The notes: generated by a model not told the origin, from the sequence alone. DNA of 64,000 bases from Corythucha ciliata (GCA_038030265.1 CM075940.1:8370001-8434000), one strand, 5' to 3'. Positions 10,641 through 22,937 are shown, counted from the first letter of the stretch. Program-made: numbers and translations.

Positions 10641-13600
10641 GCTTTTCGGGGGGTTCTGGTAGGTGGCACGGGACGCCTCCCCCTGCACCGTGTCACCTCA
10701 CGTCTCCACTTCACACTTCAGGACAAAGTATTGAAAAGGACTGTCGAGGAGGGTGACGAGCTCTGAAATAGTTTTATTATTTAATCAACTTATCGAGTCA
10801 AATGATGCTATTTTTGCGGGAAAGAGCGCCAGAGTTATAGGTCTATACATGGTCACGTTGGGGATCGATTTCCAAGAGGTGCCTACACGCTGACAACTTG
10901 GAGCAGATAAAAGCATGGTGTCGCGCGATTACTTTTCAAACAAATTCCGAATGATCTCAGGAGGATGTTCGGCCTCTGGTTCGACATGCCCCCCCCACTC
11001 CATCATTCATCCGTTTCGGATATGAGGGGATAAAAACGACACACCCTTTCACATTGTTTTTTGCATGTGAGGCGCTCGTTGCTCAAAACTTTGTTTCTGG
11101 GATCCTGTACTTTCTAGGGAGTTTCACCTTGCACCACGTCCAGTAAAGGACCCTGAAAGATGAAGGGTTAGAAGGGGGGCAAAATAAGCCATCTATAGGT
11201 TATCCCCCCCGCTCCCGTGTTGGCAGTATCCCCCCGGGGCCCCCTATAGCATACGCCGCGCCGGGGAGGGGAAAAATGGTGAGTCTTCTAAACGACCTAT
11301 GTAGACAATCGTCCTTTCGTTCCATGTTCCGCCCCCCCCCCTCTACCTCGTTGAATTTAACGGCTGTTATTCCTATTCCAATTTTTGTCAGTTGGACTCG
11401 TGCCGTAGGTAGGCTGATCCCTCGCCTGCAAGTATTTAAACAATTATTGTGTGTGGTAGTTGGGGGGGGGGGGTAGTTATGATGAGGATAATCCAAGGTA
11501 AATGCGTAAGGTTTTACGCATTTAACAACCCTTTCCCGTATCAAAATAAGGCAGATAATTTATTTCGATCACAAACCTTCTGTCTTAATTTTTTTGAATT
11601 GTTACTCCCTTAAAAATGTCTTCTCTATACTCTATGTATAGTAATTGCAGTCGATTTCCTAAAAACTTGTGTGCTCGAAGAGAGAAGGGGTCGAACCAAT
11701 TTTCTCATCTGCTAAATGGCTTTTCAGTGATGAAAATTGCGTGTAAAACGTGCACCGAAAATGTTTTGTGGAATGGGAGAATGTGTGGTCTTCACAGCTG
11801 GGATCATTATAAATGAGGGAAGAGATAGAGATAGAGATAGAGCGAGAGAGTGGCGGTATGAACTTGCCACCCCTCTTCGTATAATTTTCATTTGTATGAT
11901 CACATGTGTCAGACTCGACCCTCCCCCCACCCCTTTCACACTTTAACAAAAAACAATGAAGCAATATTTTCAGTTGAAACCGCCTAAAACGCGTTTTCAG
12001 TTATAAGCCTTTTACTACTTTCCGTCCTGGAAAATTGAATTCCTCAAAAGTTCATCTGCCCGATGATTAGAACATGATGCACCCGTCTACGATTATTCTC
12101 AATCGACGCAGGTGCTCCAATTGCGCCACAACCCAGAGGCCGTTCTCTTAGGGGCCTATAGGGATTTTTTTCAAAAAACAAAAATAAAAGAAAACCCCTG
12201 ACCCCCACCCTTCATTCAGACAGCTTTTCCCACCAAATGACACACGTGACAGCTGAGAGGCGAATCTTTATAACTATGAGCCGAAATGAGTTGTAACGTC
12301 AAGTACCCATATACAGTTTTATTGTGAGAAGGGGAACCCCTCCTAGGCGGGATATTTATTGCTTGTCAAGCGGCATTGTTGTTTCGACAAAGAAAGCTTC
12401 TGCCCTTTTGCTATATTTCTCAATGCGTTTTACCGCCGCACAGATTTCACTTCCCAAGTGCATAAAAAACCCTCAATATATACCTCCCCCCCTCTGAAAA
12501 AAGACGGAGGAGTAGTAGTGGTGGGAGTTGAAATGAAGACTTAATAAAAGAGGAAACGCTCAGGGATTTCCAAAGCATATTGAAAAGGCAAGCGCGGGTT
12601 ATTAAAAGGAGCTGGAATGCGATCGGTCTTGACGTCAAAACAATATAAACATTGTAAGAAGTTTCTTAGTCGTAGCCGTTAATTGGTCCATTGTGAACGG
12701 CTGTGACAATAGCCAAATGTTGGATTTCGCCAAGTTGAGAGTGACAATAAACAGAAGTTATGAAGCGCTAACGAAGAGAACGAAAATAAATGATCCTCGA
12801 ATTTTGTTTAGTCCCGCTGTATTATCCTCAAAGGGAGAATTTTCAGGCTTGTTCAACACAAAGGGAATTTCTCTTCTTTAGTTTGAAATTCAAGGCCCTG
12901 GGTGTATTGAGATGGAAAGGAAATCCACCCAACCCCCCCCCTCGCTCTAACTCTAGGTGTATTCATTGTTGTAAGAATGGGTTTTAATGTGCCGCCAGGG
13001 AATACCTCAGGCCCGGGGATATAAGAGCATATTTATGAAATGGATTGGACTAATTATCTCACGTTGGTTGTCGTGCTGAGGGAGCTAATGGGGCCTGGCA
13101 CGAACAACACCACGCTTAATAAAGCAGTACTTGAAATGGGAGAGCTATTATCCTTGATGCCTATACTTACGTGCACCTTTCCCCTTTGACCATTGGTGCT
13201 GGAGAAGCCTTTCTTACCTCTTTTCGTTCCCCCGAATTTGCCAACTCACACTTTTTTTTTACCCCTCCGTTTCTTTTCCATTCTCCATCATTTATGCATG
13301 TATTCCATTTATAGACTTGAAGTAAAATTGCGCACGACTTATTTCCAGAAGCTGTCTCTTTCCCTTATAAGTTCGAACGTCCCCCCATTCATTGCTATTT
13401 AACCACGCATGCTTTGTTTTTCTTTATTCATGTGGGAGACTTAAATGTTTTTAACTTTTCTCCGATTCCGCCTAGAACACAGAGCTAGTACAAAAACAGG
13501 CTCTCGATTTTTTGCAGACTTCTAAATGTTGAAGATAGAACTCCCGTTATAAGTGTTTGCAGGAGAAAACTTTCAAAAGAAAAACTGCAGCAAAGAATCC

Positions 13601-14416
13601 AACGGTGTCTTATTTTCTTTTCATATTGCTTTTTTTGTTAGTTCAAGAGAGGGTCTTCTTGAAAAAGGCATCGCGAAGCAAACAGGTTTCGTTCTATATA
13701 AAAAAAGAAGCTTCGAAACGGAAGAGTCCGGTTTATTGACAGTTGATACTTAAGCCATCAAACTCAAATTGATTTCACTCTTATTACACGAGCATTAAAA
13801 ACATGCTCGAAGAGTTATGACAGGGGTTGGAAGGGACGATTTTCTCAGACATGCATTTGCCTTGAGTATTGACTCGAGCAAAAACTTGGTTGGTGAAAAC
13901 TATTCCTCCCCCCCACACCCATTTGTCCACCTTACAACTCCCATTGTTCATCCCCTTATCCAAGTTACATAATGAGTTTGTCAACTTGAGCTTGTCTGTT
14001 TTTAGATTTGGTTCAAAGTTTTCCACTGAACGTTAATGTGGTGGCAAAATGGGAAAAGTTGGAAAAGTAGAAAAAAAAGATGGCGAAGGGTGGTGAAGAG
14101 AAACGCACATTTCCTTTTTTGTGTTATGAAGTCGAATTTATTTTCATGCACAATAACCTTAATAGCTCTTCCACTTTTTTTTTTTTTAAATTCGGTAATA
14201 AAAACTAACGATGGAGCTGCGTATAGAGCGACTAATCTTACTTTGTTACGAGGCTTTTGAGTTTTATGTGATTGTGTGAAATGTGTTATATGAATTAGTC
14301 AAATAGCAGAATCGTGGTAATCACATGAGGTTGAATGAGGGGGGGGGGACACTCGTGGTTTACTGTCGTTCCTCCTCAGCGGTGGTTCCGCCATGATTAT
14401 TGGTAATCAACCAGAG
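10641..14416. other. Non-coding stretch with homopolymer runs
   Basis: No gene is recognised. Holds C-runs or G-runs near 10989, 11204, 11333, 11461, 12933, 13908 and 14339, and a gagata microsatellite at 11818-11850. Open frames here lie in runs or simple sequence, for example 11659-11964 on the minus strand. Confidence 0.45.
11818..11850 (+). repeat. GATA/GAGA microsatellite
   Basis: Imperfect repeats of gagata, followed by gcgagagag. Short simple-sequence repeat. Confidence 0.8.
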
Positions 14417-14696
14417 TTGAAGCTGGGGGGTTATTCTGTAAATTTCAAAGTTTACATGTTTAAATGGAAGAAGGGCGAGGGGAGGTACCTCGTTGCCATG
14501 GTTTTTACATACCTAGTAAATTAAACTGCCGAATTTTCACGCGAGAATGTGTGGTCTCGAAGAAAAAATAATAAATTCTTAAGAAATGTGTGGAAAAACC
14601 AAGGCAACGGGGTACATCCTCTCCCCCTCCTTCCCAGTTACTACACGTAAATTTTGCAAGTAACAGAATCACCCCCCTGACTTCGTCTCAAAATTG
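14417..14696. mobile_element. Fold-back (MITE-like) element, about 280 bp
   Basis: The left arm is 14417-14510 and the right arm about 14588-14696, with about 77 bases between. Paired landmarks from outside in: ggggggttattctgt with acagaatcacccccc; aaagtttacatg with acacgtaaatttt; gaggggaggtacctcgttgc with gcaacggggtacatcctctc; ccatggtttttac with tggaaaaaccaagg. No coding capacity. The arm sequence resembles the hairpin at 6414-6505. Confidence 0.7.
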
Positions 14697-14699
14697 TCT

Positions 14700-14920
14700 G
14701 GCATACGACCAGGCATACGAAGCCAACTTCGCGGATTTTCCTCTTTCTAAACTCGATTATGTGGATTAGACTCTTCAAAAACCCCAATTTGACGGATTTC
14801 TATTTTTTTTGTCCTCAGGCCGGAGTAAACAGTTGATCTGACCCTTTATGGTGGTCTTAGTTGAGCTAGAATTTGCGGGTTTCACACTTTTAAACATCAT
14901 TTCCCGGCGTTCGCTCCTTT
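14700..14920 (+). repeat. Degenerate array, family B (short)
   Basis: Units such as aacttcgcggattttcctct, aattatgtggattagactct and caatttgacggatttc follow one another at about 31 bases, matching the longer array at 16060-16960. Confidence 0.55.
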
Positions 14921-15003
14921 AAAAACAAAAATTAATGATTACTCTCAATGAATGTCAAATTTCAGAATTTGTTCAAATTTTTTTGGCTGCTGTTTCAACT
15001 TGA

Positions 15004-16000
15004 AGACCATAAACTTTTTTGAACTATACTGCCGTCCAAAGGAGAAAAGCCGTAGAAGTTGATTTTCAACGATTTCATCGATTTTGAGATTTTGGTATCG
15101 TTGGATTCCAAATTTTGAGCACTTTTGGAATATTTTGGTGGGAGGGCGTAAATGATTTTCCCTCAATAGATATTGAGGAAAAACACCTACGGTGTTTTGA
15201 GTTTTAAAGGGTTTTCCAACAGTGAAAAGCCGTAGTACTTCTTCCAACGGAAAAAAACCGTGGCTCAAAAACCTACGGTACTTATTCGTTGGTATAGAAA
15301 CTTGAACGTCATATGTCAGTAAACAGTACGGCTGTCTGCTGTTGAAAGAATTCACAATTAGTTTCTACTCCGAATACCGTACTGTTTTTCCATTTTGTAA
15401 AGAGCTCCAAAAGCTTCAAATAAGCGGCCGTAGAGTTTCTACGGCCCTTCTCCGTTGTGGGGGGATGATGAATGAATACCGAACTTAAAACGGAGAAAGA
15501 CCGTAGCATTTGCGTTCAACGAAAAAAAACGGTAGCTATTCAGCTACTGTTTTAAAATGCAAAATTATCACAGCCATTACAACGGAAAAAAACAGTTGCT
15601 CGAATAAAATTATGCCATTGTCAATAAAACCTGATGGCACCATACCCAATAAACGCAGATCAAATTTTTAATCAGATTTAAAAAAAAAAATCATGCAAAA
15701 ATGTTTAGAAATGACCGTTTTACGGCCGAAAAACATTCACACCTTTTTTCTCAAAACTAGATTTCTCTATTTTCCATTTTTCTACGGCTTTTCTCTTTTG
15801 GACGGCAGTATACAGTCATGGTGTTTTTTAATGAATGCATTTCGGGCCCATTCCCGGTGCCCCTCATCAGCATTATCGCTTCACCTCTATGGCCAAACAC
15901 CTGGGTGAAGCGATAATGCTGATGAGGGGCACCGGAATGGGCCCGAAATGCATTCAATGAAAAACACCATGGCTGTATGGTTCAAAAAAGTTTATGGTCT
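15004..16000. mobile_element. TIR element, about 1 kb, interrupted by a nested MITE
   Basis: The left end starts agaccataaacttttttgaa at 15004 and runs on through tactgccgtccaaaggagaa to 15056. The right end carries the inverse in two pieces: ttctacggcttttc...gacggcagtata at about 15780-15812 and ggttcaaaaaagtttatggt ending at 16000. They are separated exactly by the palindrome 15813-15975. Take that insert out and the two terminal inverted repeats match over about 53 bases. The interior (15060-15780) repeats the words ccgtag and acggaaaaa many times and has no convincing protein. Probably a non-autonomous DNA transposon; superfamily unknown, target duplication not resolved. Confidence 0.75.
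15813..15975. mobile_element. Palindromic MITE, 163 bp, TA target duplication
   Basis: Near-perfect palindrome. The left arm begins cagtcatggtgttttt and reads on through gaatgcatttcgggcccatt and ccctcatcagcattatcgct. The right arm is its complement and ends aacaccatggctg at 15975. Arms are about 71 bases and the loop about 20 bases (15884-15903). TA flanks both sides (15811-15812 and 15976-15977), and the uninterrupted copy of the host inverted repeat at 15031-15040 has a single TA at this point. TA duplication with CAGT-type ends is what is known for Tc1/mariner-mobilised elements, so I infer that class. No coding capacity. Confidence 0.85.
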
Positions 16001-16059
16001 ACATGATAACTCTCAGCTGAGCGCTCACAGAAACCAATGTCGCACTCTCACAAAGTAGC

Positions 16060-16960
16060 AATTTTGCGGGATTGGCTCTTACAAAAAAGAACTTTTGTGG
16101 ACCTGGTTCCTTTTTAAGTGGGCTTTGGAATTCACGTAATAAGCTCGTACAAAAACCTATTTCGTGGATTAGATTCTTTGAAGACTCAATTTCGGCCCTT
16201 TCCAAGCCAAATTTTATGGATTGGTTCAGTCAAATTGACAAATTTGTTGGTTCAGGCCCCTTCAAAAAACGAAATTTCGTGGGTTTGGGACGGGCAGAAA
16301 TCAATTTCGCGGGATTGGCTCATTCAAAACCCTATTTTCGCAGGTTTGCATAATTCGGAATAGTAATATCGAGGGTACGCAGTTTTGCTGGTTTCGCTAA
16401 TTAAAAAAAAAAATTGTCGATTTAGCTCTTTCTATAATCATGTTTACTTGATTTAAAAGTCGTTACGCAGGATTGAATCGTTCATGAAACCAATTTCGCG
16501 TGTTTGGCTCTTTCAAGAACCAATTTCGCGGGTTTGACTGTTTCCAAACAACAATGTCGTGGGCATGGCCCTTTCAAAAAAGCAATTTCACGAGCTTGGC
16601 TCTTTCAAAAATAAAATTTCGCTCGTTTGACTCCTTCAAAAAACAGTTTGGTGGGTTTCGCTGGTTTAAAAATCTTTACTCGAGGTTAGACCACTAAAAA
16701 AAAAACATGAGTTTGACTTTTCCTAAAATCAATTTCGTGGATTTGGTTCCTTTAAACTCCAATTTTGCGGATTTAGCTCTTTATAAAACCAATTTTCGTG
16801 CCGATTCGGCCCTTTCACGAGCCGAGCAGTTTAAAGTCATTACGCGGGGATGAATAATTAAAAATCAAACAATTACATGTGTTTGACTTTTTAAGTACCA
16901 AATGTCGTGGATTTGGTTCGTTCAGAAACCAATTTGGATGATGTTGCTGCTGTGTTACGG
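16060..16960 (+). repeat. Degenerate array, family B
   Basis: Tandem units of about 30-31 bases. For example ggctctttcaagaaccaatt (16506 on) is followed by tcgcgggttt, and the next units restart at gactgtttcc, ggccctttca and ggctctttca. Consensus: GGCTCTTTCAAAAACCAATT followed by TCGCGGGTTT. Roughly 25 to 30 units, strongly diverged. A period near 30 leaves some frames open by chance (16072-16353, 16500-16697); these are not genes. Confidence 0.8.
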
Positions 16961-17155
16961 TCTTTCACAAACGAATTCGGTTGATTTCGTGGTCGTTACG
17001 TGGGGTCGACTCTTTTCAGAAATCAAATATCGGTGATTTGGAATTGTACCGAGAACCCCGCGCAATTTCTGTAAAAATTGCCAAAAATTTAAATTTGGGT
17101 GAAACTGTGTGATTTTGAGGCGTTGAAAGGGTTTACCCTGTGATTGTTGTTGTGG

Positions 17156-17190
<35 letters not shown>

Positions 17191-19559
17191 TTTCCGCCGT
17201 TTTCAGGGGGCGCACTCTCCTATATGTAAGCATACATAATATATGTATACAATACACCACAGCTGAGCACTTCAGTTGTGGCCTAAACGGTGCACAGTTT
17301 ATGGTGTTCGTGGGTTTTTCGTATATGGGTCCCGGAACACGTTGGCCTCGTTGGAAATGAAGAAGCGAAGAAGCAGACAGTACCGCTCTGGCTACACTTC
17401 TCTCTACCTTCGGGCGTGTGAAGGTGGTCAGCCACTGTCGCAATAATCGACCATGTCACACACCGCCGTGCCTGAAGTTTAGTTAGTGGCTTTACATTTA
17501 AAGTCGACTGTCACATGCCTCGAACATTTCTGAGTGCCTCCTGCAACTTGCCAAAATAACCAATTGGCAAAAAAAAATTGTATGTACATATTTATACGTA
17601 TTCATTTAATCACATTGTCGGTACGTCGAAAAAACCACGTAATTAAAAAAGTTACTCCTCACCATAAAGGATGAGATCCCCCTTCCCTATAGTTATAATG
17701 GAGTCGCCTTTTCAGAGAAAATAAATAATTGAACCCTTCGGCGCCCTGGAATTCCAGTCATACATTTGTCTTCGAGTCTCGTCATATTTGTCTTCCGTCC
17801 AATCTGATACCTCGCCCCTTTCAGAGAAATTGTCTTGACTTATGAATGAGGTCTCTTTCTAAACGCGCTTGTACTCATCACAATCCACATTAACTGCATT
17901 GTATACTCTTATTTATTTTTTAAATCGAATTTTGCAGTTTTTGTGCGTATTGTACACATCCGCTAGAATATTCGAATTGCTTTTATCAAAAGCCTGCGTT
18001 ATTTGATTTCCCTTCGGCGTCTTTCATTTCAGGTTTGGCTTTTATTTATGGAGATATTGCTTTTTTTTGTCTTTAATGAAAACTCTATCGAGTGTAAAAA
18101 ATGATAAAAAAAAATGGTTCGGAGCACCGTGGAAAATTTTCACGTATGCATATCGATTTCGAACAAACCCGAGGCACGCCCGTTATTTCAAACCACCTTA
18201 TTAACCGCTTATAAATGCTTCTATTCATCCTTCTTCCGAGTATTTGATCATTGCTTTCTCATTTCTTTTGTCTATTTTGATCCACCTCTTCATCATTATC
18301 GTCGTTGTCTACTTTACAATGCGCGCCGAGAAAGTAACGCAACACAATGGCGTTTTCGAATTCACGCATGCGATACGAAAATAGTTTAGGGCTGTATTAA
18401 TTGAACTATCAGGCCATTAAGCGAGTGGCTTTATGTTTTTCACGGCTAATAGAAGCGATTGTAAAGAGATGATTAAAAAAGAAAACAGATTTCTCTTTCA
18501 TTATTCAATTTTTTTTTACGAAACGATTTTTTAACGTAAAACCTTTTGGGACGCGATTTTACTAACTTTAGACGCTTCAAAAAGAGCGAAAAGAGAGGCT
18601 TGCTGGGTGGGAAAAGGCTTTTTCCTCTTCAAGTCTCTGTTTGATCGTTGAAGAGGAACGATGAATCACCATTTTGCTTGACGGACTGTGTCAACGGAGC
18701 GGTTAAAATACGTTTCGTGGCCAAATAAATGAAAACTACGCGTTTTTTTGTGTGGTCTGTGAGATGGCAAGCGCGTTGGTGGTGGGGTGTGGGGAAGGTT
18801 AAGTTGTCGATTCGTAAGGTTGCCATTTAAGTTGGGATCACGTTTCCAAACTTGTCAGCGAATGCATTAAAATGGTTTAAACATTTATTTTATTTTTAAT
18901 CCGAAGAAATAAGAGGGTGGGGCTGCATATATGAGCCTACTGTTTTTTTTTTTTTGTTTCAAATCTCATTCTCCCTCTGCTCATTTTAGGACATTTCGTT
19001 TTTCTGATTCTCAAGCCGTCTCCAGCTGGGAGACAAAGTGCTCCAAACTCCAATTCGCTATTTGAAAATAATTTTCTTCAAATCTTCTTTAAAAAGGACG
19101 TCTTGAGTAGTCTTAATTTAAATTACACTACCTAAGTGAAAAACCGTGTTACTTTATTCTCGAGTGGTCGAAAAAAACCGAAAATCATGATGGAGACCAA
19201 ACGCCTCCTTATTTGGGTTTACAAAGAGAACAAATACTAATGAGTCCAGCGTGTATAACAGGGTCTTTAAAAAAAAAAGGATAAGATTGAAATCTTATTT
19301 TTATGTATACATGTACACGTATATATGTATATGTGTGTGTGTCATTAACAGGAAAACGTTGTTCGATTATCAATGATTTAACAGCAGCGTACTTTTAATA
19401 GCAAAAACAGTGATTTCTTATCGAACTGAAATACTTGGACCTCGAACTTGGGCAGAGTGACCAGACTCCGAGCCGATGGAGCCCGCGGTTGCCGGCAGTC
19501 AAACCACGGGGGTCTTAATGAGAGCTGAAACGTGTAAGTGAGAACTCATGCGGTCGTAG
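16961..19559. other. Non-coding stretch
   Basis: No gene is recognised. The minus-strand open frame 16955-17443 gets its length partly from the GTT repeat and has no family motif. Contains a tatgta/gtgtgt microsatellite near 19300-19342. Confidence 0.45.
17145..17188 (+). repeat. (GTT)n microsatellite
   Basis: An almost uninterrupted trinucleotide run, with one tgtggtg variation near the start. Confidence 0.9.
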
Positions 19560-19772
19560 CGTTTAATTACGGCTTTTTCTCAGTTTTAGCCGCGGAGTTG
19601 CCTCCAAAAACCGCGAATGAGCGTTTTACCTCAATTTTATCTGCTGATTAGCGATCTTATTCACTTTTAGAAATGCCGTTTTATCAATTTTAGCAGTGAA
19701 TTAGCGCTTTTTATCAATTAAAGTTGCGGTTGATCGTATTTTCTCAATTTTCGCCGCGAATTAAGCGCTTTT

Positions 19773-19860
19773 TACTCCCATGTTCCCGTAGGGAAAAGAA
19801 GTATGGTGTTCGTGAAAAAAATCGAGTCCGAGATGACTTCACATTCGTGATACACAACCT
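19773..19860 (+). repeat. Dispersed repeat, copy 2
   Basis: Second copy of the sequence at 22-110, sharing gtgaaaaaaatcgagtccga. It breaks the family A array, so it arrived after the array formed. Ends just before a C-run. Confidence 0.6.
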
Positions 19861-20066
19861 GCACCCCCCCCCCCTACACTTTGCGACGTGCCAGAGCTGT
19901 GAATCAGCGCTTTTTCACAATTTTAGCTGTAAATAAGCGATTTCTCAATTTTAACGGAAAATTAGCGCTTTTTCTCCTCAATTATGGCCGCGAACCGGAG
20001 TTGTTTTTCAATGTACCCGTGGATTAGTGATTTTTCAACTTTAAGGCATGAATTACCGTTTTTTAT

Positions 20067-20574
20067 CAATGAGGTAATTCCCAAAACAAAAAAATTGAAC
20101 TTTTAATAATCAGATATGGTCGGGAAAGATTGAAAAACATGTTCAAAACAAGAAATCAACCTTAATTGGCAATATTAATAGAGTAATTAATCATTTCTTA
20201 GAATTTGATATTTGAATTTCCCGCTTGAGGTGACGTCACAATATTGTAAACATTTCCCGAATTCCCCTAGCCAGGAAAGCTGTGGAATGAACTTTGGACG
20301 TTGAATTAGGGCTTATTATGTGTTAATTTATGCACAATTATGATTTTTCTTATCACAGAGTAATTTTACTTCTACGTACTAATCAGCTCTTAGACTTGGG
20401 CATTTGAATTTCCCGCTTCTGTGACGTCACTATATTGTAAACATTTTCCAAATTTTCCGGGCCCGGAAATTGGCGTAAGGCGCGGGGAAAAGCCGTGTAG
20501 TGAGTGTTTTCAAGTTTAATTAGTCTTTATGCACAATTCGGAATTTTCTATTTTTTGGGGAAATTACCTCATTG
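20067..20574. mobile_element. TIR element, 508 bp, with duplicated internal segment
   Basis: The left end caatgaggtaattccc (20067) is the inverse of the right end ggggaaattacctcattg (to 20574), and the similarity continues inward for about 30 bases. The array sequence on each side reads as one broken unit (ttttttat before, tagcc after), so this is an insertion into family A. Inside, a segment of about 45 bases occurs twice in direct orientation (20211-20256 and 20403-20446). Both copies have tttgaatttcccgctt, a tgacgtca palindrome and atattgtaaacattt. No protein. Probably a MITE; a TA-type target is possible but unclear. Confidence 0.7.
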
Positions 20575-22114
20575 TAGCCTTGAAGTTCTCTTCAGAAACC
20601 GTGAATTTTTCGTTCTTTCAATTTTAGCTGCGACCAATCCGGTGTTCTCAATTTATGTGAAGTGAATTACCTCTTTTTCGCTAATTTTAGCTGTGAATGA
20701 GCGCATTCTCTAATTTTTAGCGGCTTTTTTCAATTTTTGCCGTAAATTAGAGTTGTTTTTCAATGTTGGCCGCGAATTACTGCCGTTGTTCTTAATTCTA
20801 GCCGTGAATTAGCGATTTTTGTTTTCATTTTTTGCCCCGAAATTCCCGGGGCATCCACCTTTAAGCGTATTTCTCAATTTTAACCGAGGAATTGGCCCAA
20901 GTACAGCACATTAGCGTTTTTTTTTTTTCTAAATTGTTGCCGTAAAAGGGCCACTATATAAATCGGGAATTAGCTCATTTTCTCAATTTAAGTAGCGATT
21001 GATCGCTTTTACCCACGAAAAATTGCACCGAAGGTGCGGTACCGCTTTTCCCCAGTTTTAGGCTCGAATCAGCGTTTTCTAAATTTTCCAGCGAATTAGT
21101 GATTTTTTTATTATATCCACGAAGTTGCCCCCTGAAACTGTAAATTGGCGTTTTCTCAATTTTGGCTGGGAGTATTCCTGTTTTCTCGATTCAAGCTGTG
21201 AACCAGCGATGTTTAACAATTTTAGCTGTGAATTAGCGCATTTTCTGAATTTTAGCCGCGAATCAGTGTTATTTTTTTCTTTCATTCAATTTTAGCTACG
21301 GACTTGCCTCAATTTAAGCCGTGAACCAGCAATTTTTCTCAATTTTAGCTTTGAATGAGTGCATTTTCTTAATTTCAACCGTGACTAAGCGTTTTTTACC
21401 CGGTTTAATCGTAAAAGTACCACTATAAACAGCGGATTAGTGCATTTTCTCAATTTTAGCCACGATTGATAGCTTTTTGCCAGTTTTATCCGCGAATTAG
21501 CGTTTTTTTTTTTTACATTTCAGCACAAAGAACATCACATTAGCGTGTCTTCTCAATTTTAGCCGCCTAGGAACCTACAGCACCTTGAAATTAGCGTGTT
21601 TCTCTAATTTAGCCGTAAACAGCCCGAAGTTGCCACGGACTTTTCTCTATTTCTGCTGTGAACTTGCTTTAAAAATGGCAAATCGCGCTTTTTCTCAATT
21701 ATACCAGGGAATTTCCTTCCGGACTTAACGAGTTGGTGAATTATTCTCAACTATTGCGTCAAATGAGGGCTTCTTATCAAGTTTAGCTGAGTAAGGACCT
21801 ATTCAGTAACTTGGGGCATTAGCGCTTTTTCTCAATTGCCTGTAAGGTTTCTCGAAGATCAGAGCTTCAGAGCACAGCGACCTCGATATATGGGCATCAA
21901 AAATAACGATTTTTTACTGCTAATTTGCTAATTAGTGGCTAATTTAAAAAAATTTCGCTCCGGCAGCTGGCTATCGGAAAGAGTGCATTTCATTTCGTAT
22001 GCGGATACCCTAAGCCGTCCCAGGAGTAATAATGTTGAGACCATGATTTGTTTCGTTAATGTTTGACCCTTCCTCGTACAGTTTGATGGCGGGTTTGTTT
22101 AATCTGAGCTTGAT

Positions 22115-22937
22115 GGGAATCAAAGGCTACTTCAAAATGAAATCATCGTACCGAATATAATGCTTCTGGAACCAACTGGTGATTTGTAGTGATTTTTTTA
22201 ACAGTTCAAGCCATATTACCCCCCCCCCCCTCCAAGTCGACCGATTTGGCCCAAATGCAATACCAACCGAGGTCGTATGACTACTGATTTCCGGGCCAAA
22301 TCTCGTTCCGATAAATTAATTTCTTCGAGAGTTATCGTGCTAACAAGACCACACACTTACTTCCACTCCGGGGCCACCACCTCCTCCACCTTGACTTTTT
22401 CAAAAAATTAAAATGGGAATCAAAGACTAGTCTAGCATAGAGTATACTTAGCGAATATGATGCTTCTAGATTCAATTGGTGATTTGTAGGGATTTTTTGA
22501 CCATTTCAATCCCGATTCCCCCCCCCCCCACCTTGACCGATTTGGCCCAAATACAATACCGACCGGGGTCTTATGACTACTGATTTTTGTGCCAAAGCGC
22601 GTTCCGCTAAATTAATTTCTTAGAGAGTTATCGTGCTAACAAGACCACACACTTACTTCCACCCCGGGGGCATCGCCCCCTCCAACTTGACTTTTTCAAA
22701 AAATTAAAATGGGAATCAAAGGCTAGTCTAATATGGAGTACACGTACCGAATATGATGCTTCTAGAATCAACCGGTGATTTGTAATGATTTTTTGACCAT
22801 TTCAATCCCGATCCCCCCCCTCCACCTCGACCGATTTGGCCCAATTACAATACCGACCGGGGTCTTATGACTACTGATTTTTGTGCCAAAGCGCGTTCCG
22901 CCAAATTAATTTCTTCGAGAGTTATCGTGCTAACAAG
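22115..22937 (+). repeat. 300-bp tandem repeat, about 2.75 copies
   Basis: Copies start at gggaatcaaag (22115, 22415, 22711), spacings of 300 and 296. Shared landmarks in each: cgaatat(a/g)atgcttct, gtgatttgta, a C-run (22219-22230, 22518-22529, 22813-22820), gaccgatttggcccaa, tatgactactgattt, and gagagttatcgtgctaacaa. Copies 2 and 3 are closest. Copy 3 stops after gctaacaaga at 22937, with unrelated sequence beyond. No frame stays open through the units, so this is a non-coding tandem duplication or small satellite block. Confidence 0.9.

Larger units (their letters stand above)
19560..21840 (+). repeat. Degenerate array, family A (largest)
   Basis: Dozens of units of about 30 bases on the pattern CAATTTTAGCCGCGAATTAG followed by CGTTTTTCT. 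A clean stretch near 21200-21270 gives exactly 30-base spacing between gctgtgaaccag, gctgtgaattag and gccgcgaatcag. Interrupted by a dispersed repeat (19773-19860) and by the TIR element 20067-20574. Not coding. Confidence 0.8.

Noticed and set aside
16072..16353. Open frames of 80-95 residues inside family B arrays as genes
   Set aside because: A period close to 30, a multiple of three, keeps frames open by chance; the translations are just the repeat unit and two frames are open at once.
16060..21840. CRISPR-like arrays
   Set aside because: Units are degenerate and contiguous, with no conserved repeat alternating with unique spacers, and the DNA is animal.
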